Shown one piece after another: positions 53,004 through 62,744 of a stretch of 64,000 nucleotides of DNA (position 1 is the stretch's first letter; every line of letters begins with the position of its first letter). A program made the position numbers and the translations under genes. The notes beneath the pieces were generated by a model, which had not been told where the DNA came from, searched no databases, and saw nothing but the letters and a program-made list of their open reading frames with translations. Source of the stretch: Tritrichomonas musculus (lineage: Eukaryota; Parabasalia; Tritrichomonadida; Tritrichomonadidae); contig JAPFFF010000009.1 in assembly GCA_039105265.1 (NCBI GenBank), positions 5,704,001 through 5,768,000 of the forward strand. The letters run 5' to 3'.

Positions 53004-56000
53004 ATGAGTAACACAGATAAATATGATCCAGATGGAATCGATAAGGCTGCACAAGCGTGCGAAGCAAAAGGATGCATGATCGTATATGGTGGAATTGTCA
53101 AAAAAATTAATGAAACAAATGGAGGTGAATCAAAAAGGATTCTTATTGTTTCTAACACCTTTATTACATTCGTAAAGACAGTAATTACGTCATTATCACA
53201 TACTTATTATTGGAGTGACCTGTCTTCTGTCCGTTTTCTTGACAAAGATGGTATGGAACTTATTTTTAAAAAAGTTCGTAAAAATTCTTCAAAAACCAAT
53301 CAATTTAGATTTCGCTCCCGTGAGCGGCCGGTCATCCTTAGAAAAATTATTGATGTCCTCTACCACACATTAACACCAATGGAAATCTCTAAGATTGACC
53401 TTGATTTTCCTCATCCTGAAATATCTATTAATCCAAGAGGAGTTTTCTCTAGATTTGATGAACATTTAATTAAAGGAAATATTGCTATAACCGACTCTAA
53501 GTTAAGAGATCAAATTAAAAAGGATTGCCAAATAACCAATCCTATTTGCATTCCAAAAGCTATTGTGTCGCAGAAAGAAATAAAAGCATTGTTTTACGCA
53601 TTGATTGGCTCACCATTTACAAGGGCAGTTTTCTTTCCTGAAATTAAAGATCTTGAAATTGTTGAAAAAATGTATAAATATATGGGATTATTTGTAAATT
53701 CACCAACAAATCTTCAATTTTTCTCATTCAGGAACCCAGTTACACCAAGATTTGATGAGTTTTCAAAAGCCCTAATCGACAAGTCTGAAACTAGTATTAG
53801 TGGAATCGGATTTCGCGAGGTTACTATGCCAGAAGAAGGTGTAGAAAAAGTGAAAAAAATAGTTGGCGAAGCAAATTTAATGTCTTTAAGATGGTGCTCT
53901 ATCTCTCCAGTAAATTCATCTGAATCTCTCTTAAAAGACAGAAAAGTTAAAAAGTCTTTGCGCTATTTGGCTCTTGACGGATCAAAAGGCATAAACTTTA
54001 GAAAGATTGCACCAAGGCTATCTCACATTGCTGTTTTATCTCTTGAAAATTCAGATCTTGAAATTGCAGATGTATTTAAGGTTATCAACAAAGCAAAATT
54101 AACTGAATTAAAGATGCTTAATTTGGGACACAATAATGCAAGCAAGCCCATTGAATCATCATCTTTAATATCATCAAAATTACAACGAATTGACATTTCT
54201 CACGCTAGATTTTCGAACAACGTAATGAAAAATATCCTTGAGGTAATTCTAACAGCAGATTATGAAAACGGCTTAAAATTCTACTGTGATCAATACCACG
54301 CTAGTGATAATGAAGTTGACGATGCATTATCCAACTTTCAAAATATTTCTACTAATTCTCTTTTGGAATTTTCATGGAGAAGGAATAAAATTGACAAAAA
54401 TCTTCTGAATTTCCTTAAAAATAATCGCAACCTTGAAAAACTTATCTTGAAAGGAAATGTTTATAATTCAAATGATGAAAAAATTGTTAAAGAATTTTCA
54501 TCTATCTGCCCATCTCTTAAAAATTTAACACATCTTTATGTATGCGGCTCTAAAAAAGGCGAGCTTGGCGCCAGCTTCCAAAATCAACTTATAGATGGTT
54601 TAAAGAAACTTCCAAAATTAACTTATCTCGACGTATCCAACAATTCTATCTCAGATGAAGGAATTCAATCAATAACCACTTCTCTAAAAGAATTTTCATC
54701 ATTAACACACATAATATTAGACAATAACAAAATCACTTCAATAACCCCACTCAAAAAATTAGGGGAAAAAGCTATACAGCTTTATAAAAATCTATATATA
54801 TCATGGCCAATTAATGATATTAAAACCCTACTTCAAGAAAATACAATCACTGATTCAGACGTTACTGATCTTATATCTTTATTTAATACAGCTTCAACAG
54901 CTTCAAATTCTTCAACAATCAACCACTCATCGATACCATTAGATGATGGAGTGCTAATTAATTCTAAGAATAAACCTACAATTAATTCATCATCTGTTAA
55001 GAATAAAGCAGCAGTCTCAGGAAAACAAAGAAAGCAACGAACAGGATCAGTATTTATTAGAACAGGGTCAGTTCGAAATCTTAAGAGGGCCCTTGCTGAG
55101 TCTGATGATCGTGTACAAGATCCAGATTCAATTTTTATTCAACCATTTGAAACTTGGTTTGGCAATATCGATGACACAAACTTCCCGTTATTTCTTTCCG
55201 AAGATCTTGCGAATGAGCTTGACGTCAAGAAATATGATCCTGAAAATGATTTTGATGATGTTGAATCTGATACTGATATTGAAATTGAGTCTGATAGTGA
55301 AGATGAACTTCCAGTTAAGAGCCGAAGCATTAATTCTCCATCAAAGAGATCGAATCAGAGCTTTTCCAATAACTCTGATTCAGACGATGACAGGGAAGAA
55401 AAAGAAAATAAGACAATTGCTGATGATTCTGATGATATAAACAAAGAAATTAAAAAACGCAAAACAATCACTAATGATTCTGTTGATATAAACAAAGGAA
55501 AAGAGATTAAAACACGCAAAACTATTACTAATGATTCTTATGATGCGAACAAAGGAAAAGAAATTAAAACACGCAAAACAATTGCTAATGATTCTAATAA
55601 TACTAGACTAGAAAAAGAAAACAAAAAGCGTAATATAATTATCAATTCAGATTCAGAAGATGATAATGATCAACAGATCAAGAAATATGTAAAACCACCA
55701 CCACCATTAAAACCAGCCAATAGAGTTTTGAGTTCATCATCAAATAATCAAAAGGCACCTAGCAGCAGTAACACCAAGAAAAATTCTACTTTGAAGAACA
55801 AGTATATTGATGATGAAGAAGAACCTAACAAAATTAAAGAGCGTAATATTTCAATCGAGAACAATGATGAAAAAGAGTCAGTACTTCATAGACAGATTAA
55901 CAAAGAAAAGATTTCTGATATTGATTCAGATGACTTTGCAAAATCGTCGCCTAAAAATACGAGCAGCCAGAGATATACAACAAAAACTAAGCATTCTCCT

Positions 56001-56261
56001 CCACTGTTCTTTTCTCAAAGTCAACCTCGAAGTCCGAAGTCTGTCACCAAAAGAATTGCACCTTCTTTAGATCTTAATGATTCTGAACTTGCTGATGTAG
56101 CTTATGATGATCAAATAAATGAAGCTGCACAATTCGAAGCTCCATCTTGGTCATTCCCAGTACCAAGGATTTCCCGTGTATCAAATAGTGAGTTCATTAG
56201 TGAACTAAATAACAAATACTCTGTAGCATCAGTTATCAATAATCTCAGATCAAAGAAGTAA
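53004..56261 (+). CDS. CARMIL-like PH + leucine-rich-repeat protein, paralog 2
   Basis: 1085 aa from the ATG at 53004 (the frame is open further upstream only through a TTG codon). Same order as paralog 1. PH-like domain: CMIVYGGIVKKINETNGG, then RILIVSNTFITFV. Conserved SINPRGVFSRFDEHLIK. LRRs (AVLSLENSDLEIADVFKV, LKMLNLGHNNASKP, LTYLDVSNNSISDEGIQSI). QDPDSIFIQPFETW at about 706 and a C-terminal PSWSFPVPRISRVSNSEF at about 1046. In between is a Ser/Asp/Lys-rich region with four about 20-residue repeats (KTITNDS...NKGKEIKTR, DNA 55405-55640) and a PPPPLKP stretch. Probably a tandem duplicate of 49589-52597. Actin-related function is inferred from architecture only. Confidence 0.8.
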   Translation: MSNTDKYDPDGIDKAAQACEAKGCMIVYGGIVKKINETNGGESKRILIVSNTFITFVKTVITSLSHTYYWSDLSSVRFLDKDGMELIFKKVRKNSSKTNQFRFRSRERPVILRKIIDVLYHTLTPMEISKIDLDFPHPEISINPRGVFSRFDEHLIKGNIAITDSKLRDQIKKDCQITNPICIPKAIVSQKEIKALFYALIGSPFTRAVFFPEIKDLEIVEKMYKYMGLFVNSPTNLQFFSFRNPVTPRFDEFSKALIDKSETSISGIGFREVTMPEEGVEKVKKIVGEANLMSLRWCSISPVNSSESLLKDRKVKKSLRYLALDGSKGINFRKIAPRLSHIAVLSLENSDLEIADVFKVINKAKLTELKMLNLGHNNASKPIESSSLISSKLQRIDISHARFSNNVMKNILEVILTADYENGLKFYCDQYHASDNEVDDALSNFQNISTNSLLEFSWRRNKIDKNLLNFLKNNRNLEKLILKGNVYNSNDEKIVKEFSSICPSLKNLTHLYVCGSKKGELGASFQNQLIDGLKKLPKLTYLDVSNNSISDEGIQSITTSLKEFSSLTHIILDNNKITSITPLKKLGEKAIQLYKNLYISWPINDIKTLLQENTITDSDVTDLISLFNTASTASNSSTINHSSIPLDDGVLINSKNKPTINSSSVKNKAAVSGKQRKQRTGSVFIRTGSVRNLKRALAESDDRVQDPDSIFIQPFETWFGNIDDTNFPLFLSEDLANELDVKKYDPENDFDDVESDTDIEIESDSEDELPVKSRSINSPSKRSNQSFSNNSDSDDDREEKENKTIADDSDDINKEIKKRKTITNDSVDINKGKEIKTRKTITNDSYDANKGKEIKTRKTIANDSNNTRLEKENKKRNIIINSDSEDDNDQQIKKYVKPPPPLKPANRVLSSSSNNQKAPSSSNTKKNSTLKNKYIDDEEEPNKIKERNISIENNDEKESVLHRQINKEKISDIDSDDFAKSSPKNTSSQRYTTKTKHSPPLFFSQSQPRSPKSVTKRIAPSLDLNDSELADVAYDDQINEAAQFEAPSWSFPVPRISRVSNSEFISELNNKYSVASVINNLRSKK
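55405..55640 (+). repeat. In-frame 60-70 bp repeats (KTITNDS units)
   Basis: Four degenerate units encoding (K)TI(T/A)NDS..(D/A)NKGKEIK(T)R inside the disordered region of paralog 2. Absent from paralog 1, which instead has EEKHEEEK repeats. Confidence 0.75.
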
Positions 56262-56884
56262 TTGCAAAGAAGAAAGAAAAGACATCAGTTTTGTTGTTGG
56301 TAAAATGAATTTTTTTTTCTTAATGATCTATTATTAAATGTTTTTCTTATAAAATATCTAAGCCGACTTATTGCACTTTTCGAATTTTGATGCTTTCGCT
56401 GTCAGTGAAATCGTTTAGCTAGCTTGCAATACCGATTTCAATATTGAAGATTTCTTTCTATAATAATCACTCAATCACTTTTTTCTAAATTCTTAAAACG
56501 TTTATTTTGACTGTTAACGGTGGGATCTATATTCCATTTTGTGTTAATCCAAAAGTTAATACTATTAACGAGATCATTTGGGAAAATATAAAGTTTATAA
56601 GCTTATTTGAATGATTGAAATGAAATTATGATTATGAAAAAGTTATATAAAAATTTTGATAATTTGAATTTTCAAATAAATGCTCAATTATTTGAATTCG
56701 GCAATTTCTTAAGAGATATATTGTTAATCATTTTGCTTAATGGGTTTCTTATTTAATATGATTTCATTAATGCTATATTTTGAGATATATAAGAAAAAAT
56801 GTAACTTTAAATTATAATATTGGAGATTCAAGAAAATATTTGAATTGTGAAATAAAAAATTCTCATTTTGAAAAAGATTGAAAT
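56262..56884. other. Upstream region of RPL11
   Basis: AT-rich, with a slightly mixed block (56350-56450) that I cannot assign. Ends with the CAACGG box. Confidence 0.5.
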
Positions 56885-56890
56885 CAACGG
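56885..56890 (+). promoter_or_regulatory. CAACGG box and CCTTTT word before RPL11
   Basis: CAACGGTTT lies 17-22 nt before the ATG at 56907, and CCTTTTC ends 1 nt before it. An AACG Myb site plus a CCTTT start-site element are reported trichomonad core promoter parts; matching by eye. Confidence 0.5.
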
Positions 56891-56906
56891 TTTGGTCGGC
56901 CTTTTC

Positions 56907-57428
56907 ATGTCTACTCCACAAAAGACCAAACTTAACGGCATCCGTGTTGCCAAACTCTGCATCAACATCAACCCAGGTTCAGTTGGAGATCAAGTTACAC
57001 GTGCATCTCGCGTTATTGAACAACTTACAAAACAAAAGGCAATGCTTGCACGTTCTCATCGTACAATTCCAAAATTTGGAATCCGTCGTAATGATAAAAT
57101 TGCCGCATTCGTTACAGTTCGTGGCCCACAAGCATTACAAATCCTCGACAAAGCACTTCAAGTTCACGATTTTGAAATTAGCTCCCACTGTTTTTCCAGC
57201 TCAGGAAACTTCGGATTCGGAATTAAGGAACACATCGATCTTGGCCTCAAATATGACCGTGATATTGGTATTCACGGAATGGACATCTATGTTGTTTTAG
57301 AGCGCCCAGGAAACCGTGTTTCCCGCAGAAAACACTGCCAATCAAGAATTGGCCCTAAGCAACGCGTTACAAAACAAGAAGCTCAAGAATGGTACATACA
57401 GACATTCCAAGGAACAATTCTTAAATAA
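56907..57428 (+). CDS. RPL11: 60S ribosomal protein L11 (uL5)
   Basis: 173 aa from ATG 56907 (MSTPQKTKLNGIRVAKL...). The frame is open further upstream only from a TTG, so this ATG is chosen. The sequence matches eukaryotic RPL11 throughout: NINPGSVGDQVTRASRVIEQL (family: ..GESGDRLTRAAKVLEQL), FGIRRNDKIAAFVTVRG, FEISSHCFSSSGNFGFGIKEHIDLG (family: NFSDTGNFGFGIQEHIDLG) and YDRDIGIHGMDIYVVLERPG. KQRVTKQEAQEWY is near the end. It is a core protein of the large-subunit central protuberance, binding 5S rRNA. Higher GC and codon bias than its neighbours suit a highly expressed gene. The stop overlaps a TAAA word, a trichomonad poly(A) cue. Confidence 0.96.
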   Translation: MSTPQKTKLNGIRVAKLCININPGSVGDQVTRASRVIEQLTKQKAMLARSHRTIPKFGIRRNDKIAAFVTVRGPQALQILDKALQVHDFEISSHCFSSSGNFGFGIKEHIDLGLKYDRDIGIHGMDIYVVLERPGNRVSRRKHCQSRIGPKQRVTKQEAQEWYIQTFQGTILK

Positions 57429-57944
57429 AATTGATGGGCATTTTATTATTATATTTAACCATTTTGTTTATTTTTTACTCACATTTTTCCTTTAAAAGCT
57501 TTTAATTATTTAAATTATAAAATTTTAATATTTGGAAGAGGTGGAAAAGAAAATTTATTATCTGTCAAATTTAATAAAGCTTATAGGATATGCTTATCAT
57601 CAATAGTGAACTAGAATTATAGGTAAGTTATTAATTTTCGACTGACAGTTTTTGAGAAAATCGATCTTTTTCATCTCCGCTAAAATGACAAAAAACAAAG
57701 CAAAATGGATTTATTTGATTCCATTTTATATGAATATAAGCAAAACATCTATATAATAAATATTTTCCTTTTATCATAAAACCATCTTATGATATTTTGA
57801 AAATTTCAAATTGAAATGTTTTTGAAAAAAAAGTGTATGAATCACCCAAGCTAAATTTATCATTATAATTTAAATTAGTATAGTTAGTACTAAAATTAAA
57901 AATAATTTATTCTGTAGATATTTATTAAAATGAAAAATTTGATA
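57429..57944. other. 3' flank of RPL11
   Basis: AT-rich; no gene or repeat match. Confidence 0.5.
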
Positions 57945-57946
57945 TA

Positions 57947-58713
57947 CAGTTGTTCCACTTTTGTAACGGAACAATCCACTTTTGTAACAGAAAATGTAAC
58001 CACCAAAATTTTCAAAATTAGTTATCACCTAACTTTTTGATTTTTTATCCACTTTCGTAACAGAATTTTTTTTATGATTTTTTAAAAATTCATATTTTTC
58101 ATTTTGCATTTCTTTTTTATTCGAAATTCTTTCATAAAGAGAAGTTTAATCAAGAAATGATATTTATAAAGAGGTTTCTTAAGTTATTAATAATAATTTT
58201 GGATTTACTCAAAACTCTTTTTTTAGAAGAAAATCATGTTTTTATAATTGTACTATAAATATAAATGAATATTAAACAGGAAAATTTAAAAAAAGGATAG
58301 AATTCAAGAAAAAATCAGATTATAATTTCAGACAAAGCAAATAAAAAATCAGTATTGCATTATTATGATGAAATTAAATACATTTGTAATGGAATTTTAA
58401 GCTTTTAAAATAACAAAAATTCTTTTTTTAGCAAGATATTTGCAATAATTATCTTCATCTATAATTTCAAATAAAATGTTGTTCCCAATAACTACTGTGT
58501 TTTCTACAATTATTTGCATTATATTAAAAATGTAAAAACTCATTAAAAACAAAGATAATTAAATAATAAAATTTTCTGTTACGAAAGTGGAAAATTCTGT
58601 TACGAAAGTGGATAAAAAATCAAAAAGTTAGGTGATAATAAATTTTGAAAATTTTGGTGGTTACATTTTCTGTTACGAAAGTGGATTTTTCCGTTACAAA
58701 AGTGGAACAACTG
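57947..58713. mobile_element. 767-bp mariner-type MITE with iterated TIR motif
   Basis: Ends CAGTTGTTCCACTTTTGTAA and its complement, flanked by TA (57945-57946, 58714-58715). The inverted arms run about 125-140 bp. Each arm contains three or four copies of CCACTTT(T/C)GTAAC(A/G)GAA in the same orientation, which look like repeated transposase-binding sites. No coding frame inside. Confidence 0.9.
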
Positions 58714-58819
58714 TATAAAGATTGGGTCATTCAAATTTTTAATGTGTTCATTCAATTTTAATCAGAATAAAAATCGCTATAAATATAGATATATCTATAG
58801 ATATATCATTTTTATTGAA

Positions 58820-59300
58820 TTAAAGATTTGGTGAACTTAATATTTCTGGTATTTTTGAACTTAACAATAACTCATATTTTGAAAAATTGTTTGAAAGCCA
58901 AATATAATAATCTTCAATATCCTCAGAAACGGGAACTTCTGGGCAATTACTATCGTAAATGTCAATTATACCAATAATGTTTTGTAGATCACAAAATTCT
59001 GGTGTTCTTTTGTAAAATCGATGGAAAAAATTGAAAAATTTTTCTAATTCAATTTCATGCTTGATTTCTTTTGTTTCTTTTTTGTGCCATTTGCAACGTT
59101 TTTGACAATATCTCCAAGAATCGGATATTTTTCAGTTAAATTTGTGTTTTGGTCAATGATTTCATTTAAAGAATTTTGGTTTTGATTCAAAAAGCATTCT
59201 GATGGTTAGGTGTGTTCATTAAATTCAATTCTGATTGTTTTTCATCTATTTCATGCTCAATTCTTTTGAGTTTAAGCGCGCTTCTACTTAGGTCACTCAT
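58820..59300 (-). pseudogene. Decayed gene of unknown family
   Basis: Starts with ATG at 59300 (MSDLSRSALKLKRIEHEIDE) and runs through three frames: LNEIIDQNTNLTEKYPILGD, then HEIELEKFFNFFHRFYKRTP and VSEDIEDYYIWLSNNFSKYE, to a stop at 58820. At least two frameshifts break it; joined it would be about 155 residues, with an N-terminal helix. The family is not recognised. It lies between two mobile elements. Confidence 0.6.
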
Positions 59301-59770
59301 ATTAACTGTATTCAAAAAAATGTAAACTACTCATTTTTTCTGAGAATTTGCTATTGGAATTTATTTTTATTAATATCTAAAAATTCAGCAGTTGAAATTA
59401 AATATGTTCTATAAATAAATATTTTATAAACATAATAAATTTGATTTATCTATCTTAATTTATTTTTGACAGCTGAGATTTGTAGATTAGACAAATTTTA
59501 AATAATATTAACTAAAGGTATGGAAACTTCTACCCACTCGACAGATCATTTTTCTTTCAGAATATAATTTTTAAATGATGGTATTAATGATAAATATAGT
59601 ATAAAAAATACATATTTTTCGAGAGGAATTTAAGATAAAAATAAATTATTTTTTTGTAAAAAATTGAATCCTAATCTGGTTATCTTAATTCAAAAAACAA
59701 TTTTTTTTATTTTTTTAATTATATTATTTTTAAATAGAATTATATAAGTAATTTATATTTCATGAAGAAG
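59301..59770. other. AT-rich spacer
   Basis: Nothing recognised. Confidence 0.4.
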
Positions 59771-61699
59771 AACTCGAAATTAATCATTTTTTATATTCAT
59801 ATCACAAGTGATATGAATTATTTTAACCTAAAAGGCGAATTTTTTTTACCTAAAAGGCGAATTTCAAAATTTTGAAAATTATGAGTTTATGCAGGAAATT
59901 GTTTTCTAATTTTCTTCATATTGATGTTAAAAATTCTATTCCCGATTCGTTCAAATCACTTTTTCCATTTTTATTAAAGGGGAACCGATTTGAGATTTTT
60001 TTCAAATTTGGATTTGTGATTTTTAAATATGATAAATAATTTTAATTTTCAATTCTGATAAAATGTTAATTAGTAATAAAAAAAATTTATCGTAGCAAAA
60101 AAAAGATATGATAAAAAAGATGTTTTTCATTCAAAAATTTAAACTTTTTGATACAAATCCTAATTTTTTATTCAATTTTTATTTTTATTCTCAAATGAAT
60201 TCGAATAATATGTTTATATCTTTTTATTAAATAGAGTAATTAAAAATATATCATATGATAATACTTATATATATACTCAATTTATATATATTAATTATTT
60301 TGATAAAATATTAAACCTAAAATAAGATATGCATTAAATTAATAGTATCTGCATTTAAAGAAAAAACGTTATTTAATGAGTAGATAACGTATTTTTTGTT
60401 TAATAAATAATCATTATTTTGATAAACAAAAAATATTTGTTAAAAAAAAGAATAAGTAATTCAATTAAATATGCGTTTAAAACAATTATTTATTATTCGT
60501 TTACATTAAAATTTAATATTTCAGATAAATCATAATTAATTTTTCCAATTTTTGATTTTTAATTTGCAAATTTATTGTCCATTGATTTGTATAAGATGAT
60601 ATTGAATCTTTTAAATGCGGAAATAAGTGGATTTTGAAAAAGAATTATGCATATATTAAATAACAATTCAATACTAAAGTTTATATAAAAGTAGGGTTTT
60701 TTTCGAGTGAAACGAAATCATTGAACTGGAATATTAATTTTTCTGCATTTTCAGCCAAAACTGATAAATAATTCTTTAAAAAAAGTAATATTTCCAAATC
60801 ATATTATATATACAAAAAGTTGTTTCGGAAATATTCAATTTTTTGGAAAATAAAAAAGTAGTAATTGAAAAAGTTTTGAAATAAAAATTATTAGCTTTCA
60901 AAAAATAAAGATTTTATATCAAAAAGTTATTTGGAAATAGTTCAAATTTTTTTTTGAATAATCTTACTCAGAAATATTATATATTGAATTATCTTTTTAT
61001 TCCTACGATGAATATTCTTTATTTATTCTTATTGAAATTAATATACATATTTTTATAACTATATTAATTATGGATTACTAAATGTATTTCTATGTGTCAA
61101 AAAACACTTAATTGTATAAAAAATCTTGAAATAAAAGATTATTAATAGATATTTTATTCAATATATATTTTAAGTTCCATTATGTATTTTATATTATATA
61201 AATATATTTTAAAATATTTTATATTTATTTGTATATCTTCATTTTTTTTAACAAAAAAAATTGAGGCAAAAATTCCCCTTTTTTTTATTGTTGATTATAA
61301 AGCATCAAGGATAAGCAAACCAAGCAAAAAATATTCATTTTTAATATTTTTTCCTAAAGCTCAAGCAAATTCGACAAATTCACTAAATAAAAGCGATTTA
61401 CGAAATAACTATCGTACAAATTCCATCACATAGTTGGCAGATGAAAAAACTATTGATAATTCATCTGTTTATAAGAAAAATAAAACATACGGGAATTAAT
61501 AAAAGAATTATTTTGTAAATCGCTTTTATTTAGTGAGTTTTTTGAATTTGCTTGAGCTTTAGGAAAAGACATTCTAAAATAATAATCTTTGCATGGTTTG
61601 CTTTTCCACGTTGCGCTGGGATATACCTAAAAATTGTTTTGTAAACTACTTTTATTTAGTTATTTTGTTGAGTTTATTTGTGTCTTTGGAAGAATTACA
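59771..61699. repeat. Dispersed composite repeat X, copy with 1.3-kb insertion
   Basis: The left part (59771-59975) and right part (61282-61699) together match 33388-33979 closely. Differences include a local re-duplication of ACCTAAAAGGCGAA near 59838. The palindrome TTCATATCACAAGTGATATG is at the left, and a related palindrome (TTCATATCATCAATGATATG) at 61764 may mark the true right end. A hairpin with arms at about 61318-61407 and 61506-61600 contains CTAAATAAAAGCGATTTAC. Confidence 0.85.
59976..61281. mobile_element. 1306-bp hAT-like non-autonomous element, intact
   Basis: Ends AAAGGGGAA and TTCCCCTTT, flanked by a perfect 8-bp duplication TTTTTATT (59968-59975 and 61282-61289). The empty site is visible in the other copy of repeat X (33570-33590), proving insertion. 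No coding frame. Nearly identical to 62745-64000, and a deleted relative is at 18974-19438. The 8-bp duplication suits hAT or P superfamilies. Confidence 0.93.
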
Positions 61700-62276
61700 T
61701 TAAAAAAATAAATTAACCTTTTTGGTCAAAAAATTTTCATCTTTATTGGTCAATAATAAATTTCATATCATCAATGATATGAACTATACAAAAAATTGAT
61801 AACATCATATAAGATCTCCAAATCGACTCGAAAAACATGGCCTTTTTTTTATTTTATTTTCTAATAAATAAAAAAATGAAGAACATTTAAAAAAACTAAA
61901 AACTTTTGTCGACTCGTTCATCTTTAAATTGATTTTTTCTTAAAAAAACATTTTTTTCTCATTATGCATTTTATGAGATTTGAATTAAGCACTTTCATGC
62001 TATTTTTAAATATGTTAGTAATATGATAATACAATATTAGATATGTATTAAACTTTGATGAGGTTTTTTCTGTTGATCAAAAATTTCAAATTTTTGGATT
62101 TCATTTTTTTCTTGTTTTTCTGTAATAAAATTAAAATTATTTTTTTTTGAATTTATATTTATGCTACAAATATTATATACATGACGATGGATTAATTTTT
62201 AATAAAAAATGATCAATATTCAAGCTTTTTTTGCATAAAATAAAATTGAATTGAAAAAGAGTTTCAATACTTTTTA
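61700..62276. other. AT-rich spacer with palindrome at 61764
   Basis: Apart from the TTCATATCATCAATGATATG palindrome, which may belong to repeat X, nothing is seen. Confidence 0.4.
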
Positions 62277-62280
62277 TTAA

Positions 62281-62636
62281 GGGCGTACGTCCCAAAAATG
62301 TTGTAAAATTGTCAATATTGAATAAACTCATAGAATACATCTTTCAATACTTCCAAATTATGAAAAAGTTTAGGTCAAAAATGATGATATTTGTCCTAAA
62401 CGATCAAAAAATAATTGTTTTTTTGACCGATAAAATTTTACAAAATATATTTTTGAATTAAAAAAGAAAAAAATGCATTTAAATATTTTTTTTTTAATAT
62501 ATAATCAATCTATGAATAATAAGCATTTTATTTCCTCAAAAATATAATTGATTTTTCGACTTTTTTTACTCCAAAAAAGATCAAAAATATTTGAAAAAAC
62601 TCATTGAATTCTGAGCATTGAATTGGACGTACGCCC
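62281..62636. mobile_element. 356-bp TTAA MITE with GGGCGTACGTCC termini
   Basis: Left GGGCGTACGTCC and right complement, both bordered by TTAA (62277-62280, 62637-62640). The interior shares TCAATATTGAATAAACTCAT and (C/T)CTAAACGAT words with the MITE at 38226-38572. The terminal GTACGTAC core is palindromic. Confidence 0.88.
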
Positions 62637-62744
62637 TTAATTATTCATTTACTTGTTTTATATTTTTTATCTTTTTTTCAACATTTATACTATGCATTTT
62701 AGTTTATTTCGCTATTAATTAATGTTACTAATCTCTTATATAAT

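Noticed and set aside
61182-61433. 83-codon frame crossing the right end of the hAT-like element
   Set aside because: It spans an insertion boundary (61281/61282), so it is a chance fusion of element and host repeat.
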